Shown here: in pieces, positions 48,285-52,724 of the stretch | Layout: every line of letters starts with the position of its first letter | How positions within the stretch are numbered: position 1 is the first letter of the stretch | Assembly (NCBI RefSeq): GCF_004348985.1 | Contig: NZ_SMKW01000067.1 | Location: forward strand, 1 to 52,724 | Direction of reading: 5' to 3' | Source of the DNA: Saccharopolyspora elongata | GTDB lineage: Bacteria; Actinomycetota; Actinomycetes; Mycobacteriales; Pseudonocardiaceae | DNA length: 52,724 nucleotides | Translations under genes and position numbers: made by a program | Notes under the pieces: model-generated | What the model was told of the DNA's origin: nothing | The model's input: the letters and a program-made list of their open reading frames with translations, nothing else | Database searches by the model: none

Positions 48285-50329
48285 CCGAGCTTGCGGGCTA
48301 CCTGCTCCGCCTTCGGGCTCTCGGCCTGATCGTAGATCTCCAGCGCTTCCGCCAGGCATTCCCGCGAACCCGGCTGCCCGGTCGCGGTGAGCGAGTCGGC
48401 GAGCAGCTCCAGCGGCTCGGCGAGGTCGAAGGATGCCTGCCGTTCCCGCGTCGCTGCGATGACCTCGCGCAGCACCGAAACGGCCTGCTCGTGCTGCCCG
48501 AGCGCCTGGTGCGCCCGAGCCGTCGCGACCCCGATCCGGCCGGGAGTCCGCTTGTCCTCGGGGAATTCCGCGAGCCGGTCCAGGGCGGTCCGCAGCACGG
48601 CCAGGGCCTCGTCGTGCCGGCCGAGCCCGGACAGCGACTTGCCCATCAGGTATTCCTGCAGCGCCATGCCGCGACGCCGCCCGAGCTCCTCGTTGAGCCG
48701 CCGCGCCCGCTCGAAGTTCCCGATGGCCTCGGCGAATTCGTCGCGCGCGTGCAGCACCTTGCCCTGGAACTCCAGCGCGGAGGCCAGGATTCGCCGGTGC
48801 CCGGCCTGCTCAGCCGCAGCGACCGCCTTCGCACACTCCTCGTGCGCCTCGTCGAGTTCGCCGCACTCCATCAGCAGCTGACCGCGCAGGCTCCGCATCC
48901 GCGCTTCCGCAACGGGGTCCTCGATCGCAGCCGCGGACTCGATGGCAGATGCCAGCGCCGGCAACGTGTCGGAGTAGTGCTTGTGCTGGTTGTGCAACGC
49001 CCACAGTGGACCGTCGCAGAGCGCGATCACGTCGACGTGCAAATCACTTTCGCCCGCCAGTCGCACCATTCCGAGGATGTTGACGCGCTCGCGCTCCAAC
49101 CATTCCAGCGCTTCTTCCCGCGTGCCGAACGGGTTCTCGCCGCCGACCTCGTCGTCCACGACGCGGAGCCGGCTGGGTTCCATCACCATCCGATCTGCGA
49201 ACGCGCCCTGCCGCCGGTACCACCCGACAAGGCGTCGCAACGCGTCGTCGCGCTTCGCGGCGCCAAGCGCCCGAGCGGCTTCGGAGGCGTGTTCTCCCAC
49301 GAGATCGTGAAGGAGGAACTGCTCTTGGTCGTTCTCTTCCACCAGACAAGTCCTGTGCAGCTCGGCGAGACGGGATTCGGCATCGAACTCGGCGAGATCG
49401 GCTAACGCCGCCACCGCCCCCGCCGAGAACACCGCCCCGGGGAACACCCCCAGCCACGCATAAAGCTCCGCTTCGGCGCTCGAGAGCTGCTCGACCGCCA
49501 GGTCGAGCGCCGCGAACGCCTCGTGGAGGTGATCGCGCCGCCTCCTCTTGTCGGACAGTTCCCGAACCGCACGCGCGATGCTCCAGGACGTCCGGCGCCG
49601 GAGCATCCCGGCCACCAGGCGAAGGACGTGCGGCAGCCTGCCGCACCGGTCCACGAGCTCCGCGGCAGCGACCGGATCGGCGTCGATCCGCTCCCCCAGA
49701 CCGCTGCGCCGCAGGTAGTCGAGGGCATGCGCCGGTTCGAGCGCGGTCAGCCGAATGGGCCGAACGCCGTCCAGCACCAGGTCTGCGGCGTCGTGATGGC
49801 TCGTGCAGAGCACCACGCTCTCAGCCGAGGCGGGCAGCAGCTTCGCAACGTGCGCGAGGTCGCCCACGTTGTCGAAGAAGAACAGCAGCTTCCGCCCCTT
49901 GGTCTTGGTGCGCAGCAGGGCGATCTTGTCGTCGTCCGACAACGGAATCCGGTCCCCGGCCACGCCGAGGGAACGCAAGCAGTGCTCGGCGGCCTCACCG
50001 AGCGACCGCTGGCCGAGCCCGAAGTCGAACCGAACCTGGCCGTGCTCGAACGAGTCGATCACCCGGTGCGACCAGTAAGTACCCAGGGCGCTCTTGCCGA
50101 CCCCGCGAATCCCGCTGATCACGGCGCACCCGGCCCGAGCCCCACGCGCCTCGGCGAGCAGCGCGTCGAGAGCCTCGCGCTCCGGCTCCCGGTCGACGAA
50201 GTTGACCGGCTCCGGCAACAGCTGCCCGGGCGTCTCCGGCGCCTGCTCGTGGAAGTGCACGTCGCCGTGGATGGCCCCGGCCTGCACGAAGTTGTGCACC
50301 GGACCGCTGTTCTCGTTGCCCATACCCAC
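48275..50329 (-). CDS. NLR-like STAND ATPase with TPR repeats
   Basis: 684 aa. A ~25-residue N-terminal peptide GPVHNFVQAGAIHGDVHFH precedes VNFVDREPEREALDALL and an NB-ARC-type ATPase: Walker A GIRGVGKSALG, Walker B KLLFFFDNV, sensor-like VLCTSHHD. Residues about 250-360 form the winged-helix part, and the rest are TPR repeats (ASALEFQGKVLHARDEFAEAIGNFERARRLNEELG and more). Such proteins assemble on a trigger; in actinobacteria they may be regulators or antiphage/conflict proteins. No effector domain is fused, so the N-terminal peptide may pass the signal to another protein. MGMG versus MG start is undecided. Confidence 0.85.
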   Translation of the reverse strand: MGMGNENSGPVHNFVQAGAIHGDVHFHEQAPETPGQLLPEPVNFVDREPEREALDALLAEARGARAGCAVISGIRGVGKSALGTYWSHRVIDSFEHGQVRFDFGLGQRSLGEAAEHCLRSLGVAGDRIPLSDDDKIALLRTKTKGRKLLFFFDNVGDLAHVAKLLPASAESVVLCTSHHDAADLVLDGVRPIRLTALEPAHALDYLRRSGLGERIDADPVAAAELVDRCGRLPHVLRLVAGMLRRRTSWSIARAVRELSDKRRRRDHLHEAFAALDLAVEQLSSAEAELYAWLGVFPGAVFSAGAVAALADLAEFDAESRLAELHRTCLVEENDQEQFLLHDLVGEHASEAARALGAAKRDDALRRLVGWYRRQGAFADRMVMEPSRLRVVDDEVGGENPFGTREEALEWLERERVNILGMVRLAGESDLHVDVIALCDGPLWALHNQHKHYSDTLPALASAIESAAAIEDPVAEARMRSLRGQLLMECGELDEAHEECAKAVAAAEQAGHRRILASALEFQGKVLHARDEFAEAIGNFERARRLNEELGRRRGMALQEYLMGKSLSGLGRHDEALAVLRTALDRLAEFPEDKRTPGRIGVATARAHQALGQHEQAVSVLREVIAATRERQASFDLAEPLELLADSLTATGQPGSRECLAEALEIYDQAESPKAEQVARKLGRE

Positions 50330-50465
50330 CCCAGTGGCGCCGAACGGTAACGATCACCTGACGATACGCGACGGAAGCCTGCGACAGGCGGGACGCAGGG
50401 GACGCCAACCGGGTGTCAGCCGACCCCGGCGAGCCAGGTACGCTCCGAGTGAGGTCGAAGACCAA

Positions 50466-50538
50466 GCCCTCGTAGCTCAGGGGATAGAGCACCGCTCTCC
50501 TAAAGCGGGTGTCGCAGGTTCGAATCCTGCCGGGGGCG
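50466..50538 (+). tRNA. tRNA-Arg(CCT)
   Basis: 73 nt. Acceptor GCCCTCG pairs with CGGGGGC (one U-G), D-arm GCTC/GAGC, anticodon loop CTCCTAA giving anticodon CCT (codon AGG), T-loop TTCGAAT. CCA is not encoded. Integrative elements often use such tRNA 3' ends, and a truncated transposase lies 0.8 kb downstream. Confidence 0.95.
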
Positions 50539-50560
50539 CAAAACCGCTGGTAAACGAAGC

Positions 50561-50590
50561 GGGGGTTGATCTAGTTCAAGATCAACCCCC
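50561..50590 (+). terminator. Terminator after tRNA-Arg
   Basis: 12-bp perfect stem GGGGGTTGATCT/AGATCAACCCCC with a 6-base loop, then ACTTT, 22 bases after the tRNA. Confidence 0.8.
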
Positions 50591-50618
50591 ACTTTACCCC
50601 CATCTTCGGAGTGCTGCT

Positions 50619-50876
50619 CTAGGCTCCGAACCACTGCACCAACAGCAGGTGGACTTCCCGCTGTTCTTCGAGGATGAGGTAGAGCACGTGACCAGCGTGG
50701 CCGTACCCAAAATCCCAACGCCGTACGGGACCATCAGGATTGGCGCCGTTCACCGGGAAGCCGTTCCACGGCGCGAGCCGCAGGACGTCTAACGCCTCAG
50801 CGTAGGCAGTCAGGGCATGACCAGGCAGCGCGGCGACTTGGTCGTTGACCGAGTCGTCGGGAACGATGTCGTACAC
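50619..50876 (-). CDS. Small RelE/ParE-like toxin candidate
   Basis: 85 aa; GTG start directly after the TAG of the upstream gene. MYDIVPDDSVNDQVAALPGHALTAYAEALDVLRLAPWNG and the end LYLILEEQREVHLLLVQWFG have the size and strand pattern of RelE-like toxins. It lies directly after a DUF6247-like gene, a pairing I recall as common in actinomycetes, so a toxin-antitoxin role is plausible but unproven. Confidence 0.65.
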   Translation of the reverse strand: MYDIVPDDSVNDQVAALPGHALTAYAEALDVLRLAPWNGFPVNGANPDGPVRRWDFGYGHAGHVLYLILEEQREVHLLLVQWFGA

Positions 50877-51236
50877 CTACCGGCCCAACCGCCGACGGAT
50901 GGTCTCCTGCATGACATCGAGCGGTACAGCATCAGGGTTTTTGCCGGTTCGAAGGATCTGCTCAGCCTTGGCCAATACCCGCGCGTATGTCCCCGGCGCG
51001 ACTTGCTCGGTGTGCGCGTAATGCTGCCACTTCTGCAGCAGACCAAAGACCTCGGTGAGGTCGTGAGAGCGCTTCGCGCGGTCAAGGACCAGTTCCCATT
51101 CCGCGTCGAACTCGGCGGCTGCTTGCGGGGTCAGGCACGCTCGGATACTCGCAGCGTCCGCAGGCGGTGGACCTGGAGTGCTGCTCGGAACAGGGTTCGG
51201 GGCGGCCACGTGACCAACCATAGCCGTCGACGTCAA
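50877..51236 (-). CDS. DUF6247-like protein, antitoxin candidate
   Basis: 119 aa. The core AASIRACLTPQAAAEFDAEWELVLDRAKRSHDLTEVFGLLQKWQHYA resembles the small helical DUF6247 proteins that occur next to RelE-like genes. Its stop abuts the toxin start, so the two are translationally coupled. The antitoxin assignment is by context only. Confidence 0.65.
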   Translation of the reverse strand: MTSTAMVGHVAAPNPVPSSTPGPPPADAASIRACLTPQAAAEFDAEWELVLDRAKRSHDLTEVFGLLQKWQHYAHTEQVAPGTYARVLAKAEQILRTGKNPDAVPLDVMQETIRRRLGR

Positions 51237-51287
51237 CCAGCAGCCTCCGTGTCGACGCCGCTAGGCCGCAGTCTGTCGGGCTTCAGA

Positions 51288-51325
51288 TGATCCTTGACGT
51301 TTTGGCTTCACTTGATCCTTGACGT
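51288..51325. repeat. 13-bp direct repeat near the transposase remnant end
   Basis: TGATCCTTGACGT occurs at 51288-51300 and 51313-51325, just outside the transposase stop. It is probably the terminal region of the insertion element. Confidence 0.55.
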
Positions 51326-51339
51326 CGGACCTTGGCAGG

Positions 51340-52623
51340 TTAGTGGTTTTGTGCGCGTCTGTGGGTGATCTCGAGGGTGGTGGTGCGGGGGACGGTGATC
51401 AGTAGGTTCGGGCCGTCGTGGACGTGGATGTGCTGGTCGTCGATGGTGGCGGTGATGAGTTTGCGGGCGTGAGTGCGGCCGATCTGGATGCGTTGGCGGG
51501 CGATCATGACACCGCCGCTGCTGGACACGATCCGTTCGACCGTGACCGGTCCGGTCGGCGGGGGTGTGGGTGGGGGTCCGCCGGGCTGGGCGCCGCGCAG
51601 GTAGGCCACCGCCCTGGTGGTCAACGGGGTGGGCATCGAGCGCAGCAGGGTCCGTTCGGCGGCGTCGAGCACCGTCATGGTGGTGGTCTCGAACCGCAGC
51701 ACGACCCGTCGGCCGGCCAGCGGGAAGCCGACGCTGACCGCCTTGTTGGCCAGGCCGACGCAGCCGGCCGCGTTCACGGTCCGTTCGACCTCGATGACGG
51801 TGCTGGCCGGTTGTTGGGCGGTGGGAGCCTCGTCGTCGACCTGGCGGGCTTTGCCGCTGTGCACCAGGGCGTGCAGGTCGGAGGCGGCCAGTTTCGAGCC
51901 CACGGTCTTGATCAGGACACCGGCCAGCAGCACCCGCAGGTGGGTGGTGGAGATCCGCAGGGTGATCGGTGTCCCGGCCCGGTCGGGACCGAGCCAGAGC
52001 TGTTGGCCCCGCACCGACATGTTGCCTGAGGCAGGCACGACAGTGTCCATCTCGATGGTGATCGGCGCGGCGGCCGGGGAAGGCCCCATTTCCTTCAAGC
52101 GCAACAGATTCGCCGGCATGGTGGCGATCGTCGGGGCTGGCTCCGGCTCGACGACTGGGTCAGGCGTCTGGCCGTTGATGACGTCTAGTTCGGCGGGCAG
52201 CACCAGCGGCAGGACCGCGGCTTGTTGTTCTGGTTCGCTGTCGGTGCTGGTGAACCGGTCGATCGGGGAGGCCATGTTCAGGGCTTGATGCGGGCGGTCG
52301 ATGTTGTAGTCGGTGACCCAGGTGTCGATCATTGCTTGGGCGTGGATGATCGAGTCGAACGGGTCGTGGTGGTCGAGTAGTTCCCGCCGCAGGCTGCCGT
52401 GGAATCGTTCGATCTTGCCGGTGGTGGTGGGTGAGCGGACCTGGGTCAGCCGGTGGGTGATGCCGTTTTCCCGGCAGATCCGGTCGAACAGCACTTCTCC
52501 TGCGCGTGGCCCGCCGAACTTGCCGGTGAACTGTTTTCCGTTGTCGGTCAACACTTCCTCGGGAACGCCGTAGCGTTTCAGGGCGTGAGCGAACGCGGGG
52601 GGTGTCAGGTGGGTTGTGTACAA
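51340..52623 (-). pseudogene. IS481-type transposase, N-terminus missing
   Basis: 427 aa remain. VLTDNGKQFTGKFG holds the second catalytic Asp and SPTTTGKIERFHGSLRREL the Glu of the DDE triad, then DYNIDRPHQALNM; a long C-terminal domain follows. The N-terminal helix-turn-helix and first Asp, usually about 140 residues, are absent, and just upstream lies another gene's start on the other strand. The element is therefore a truncated remnant. Confidence 0.8.
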
Positions 52624-52649
52624 GATCCGATAGTTGATGGAGTACGCAG

Positions 52650-52724
52650 ATGACCACGACTGATCCGCAGCAGCAGGAAGGGAATCCGTTCGGGGCGGCC
52701 GGGCAGCCGCGGTCGGCTCGGGAC
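52650..52724 (+). CDS. 5' end of an unidentified gene
   Basis: 25 codons from an ATG with GGAG seven bases upstream, open to the window edge. It starts MTTTDPQQQEGNPFGAAG, a Gln/Gly-rich disordered N-terminus that cannot be assigned. It begins just beyond the break point of the transposase remnant, suggesting the element was cut by this neighbouring unit. Confidence 0.5.
   Translation, partial: MTTTDPQQQEGNPFGAAGQPRSARD

Overview
The window is a compact, very GC-rich actinobacterial chromosome segment. Many genes start with GTG, many overlap by 4 bp, and the families present (Rpf proteins, SepX/GlpR, MprAB-PepD, Pmt, zinc-free ribosomal proteins with a CobW-like partner) point to the Mycobacteriales/Pseudonocardiales group. 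From memory, the gene order resembles Mycobacterium tuberculosis Rv0981-Rv1011 (mprA-mprB-pepD-moaB2-mscL-fmdB-cyclo-ligase-galU-moeA1-rimJ-sepX ... pmt-rsmI-pabB-metS-tatD-rpfB-ksgA-ispE), with extra genes inserted. A Saccharopolyspora-like Pseudonocardiaceae is my best guess, as inference only.

Region 1 (1-10.5 kb, all minus strand): metG, tatD, a small second Rpf, an RpfB-type Rpf, ksgA, then a metN-metI-metQ methionine importer behind an S-box (SAM) riboswitch, and ispE running off the left edge. Region 2 (10.6-21.2 kb): a secreted lipase-like hydrolase, a DUF4185 protein, pabB, an isochorismatase-like hydrolase, rsmI, the protein mannosyltransferase pmt, and an ABC exporter divergent from a DesK/DesR-like two-component system. 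Region 3 (21.2-27.6 kb, more accessory): lysine 6-aminotransferase, a spermidine-synthase-like protein, a broken alpha/beta hydrolase, and a CGNR regulator divergent from an SDR-MFS operon, then tRNA-Ala(CGC).

Region 4 (27.7-41.2 kb): the cell-envelope and division core. It holds sepX/glpR, rimJ, moeA/glp and galU; divergent 5-formyl-THF cyclo-ligase and an FmdB/Ruc-type zinc-ribbon gene behind a CIRCE operator; a SAF-domain protein, mscL and small proteins; moaB and the HtrA protease pepD; galT-deoR; and mprAB. pepD and mprA share the same direct repeat upstream, which ties the protease to the two-component system.

Region 5 (41.3-44.5 kb): a zinc-starvation divergon. Two Zur-box-like sites lie between a CobW/Mrf-like gene followed by zinc-free L31 and L32, and an operon of zinc-free L28, L33, S14 and S18. 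Region 6 (44.6-52.7 kb): bluB, a TPR-GGDEF diguanylate cyclase, a protein gene containing twelve exact 8-bp tandem repeats (candidate phase-variable locus), an NLR-like STAND ATPase, tRNA-Arg(CCT), a toxin/antitoxin-like pair, a truncated IS481-type transposase, and the first codons of a plus-strand gene.

Several families of related intergenic hairpins recur between genes throughout, as does a TTTCGCGCGAAA palindrome. They are listed separately.
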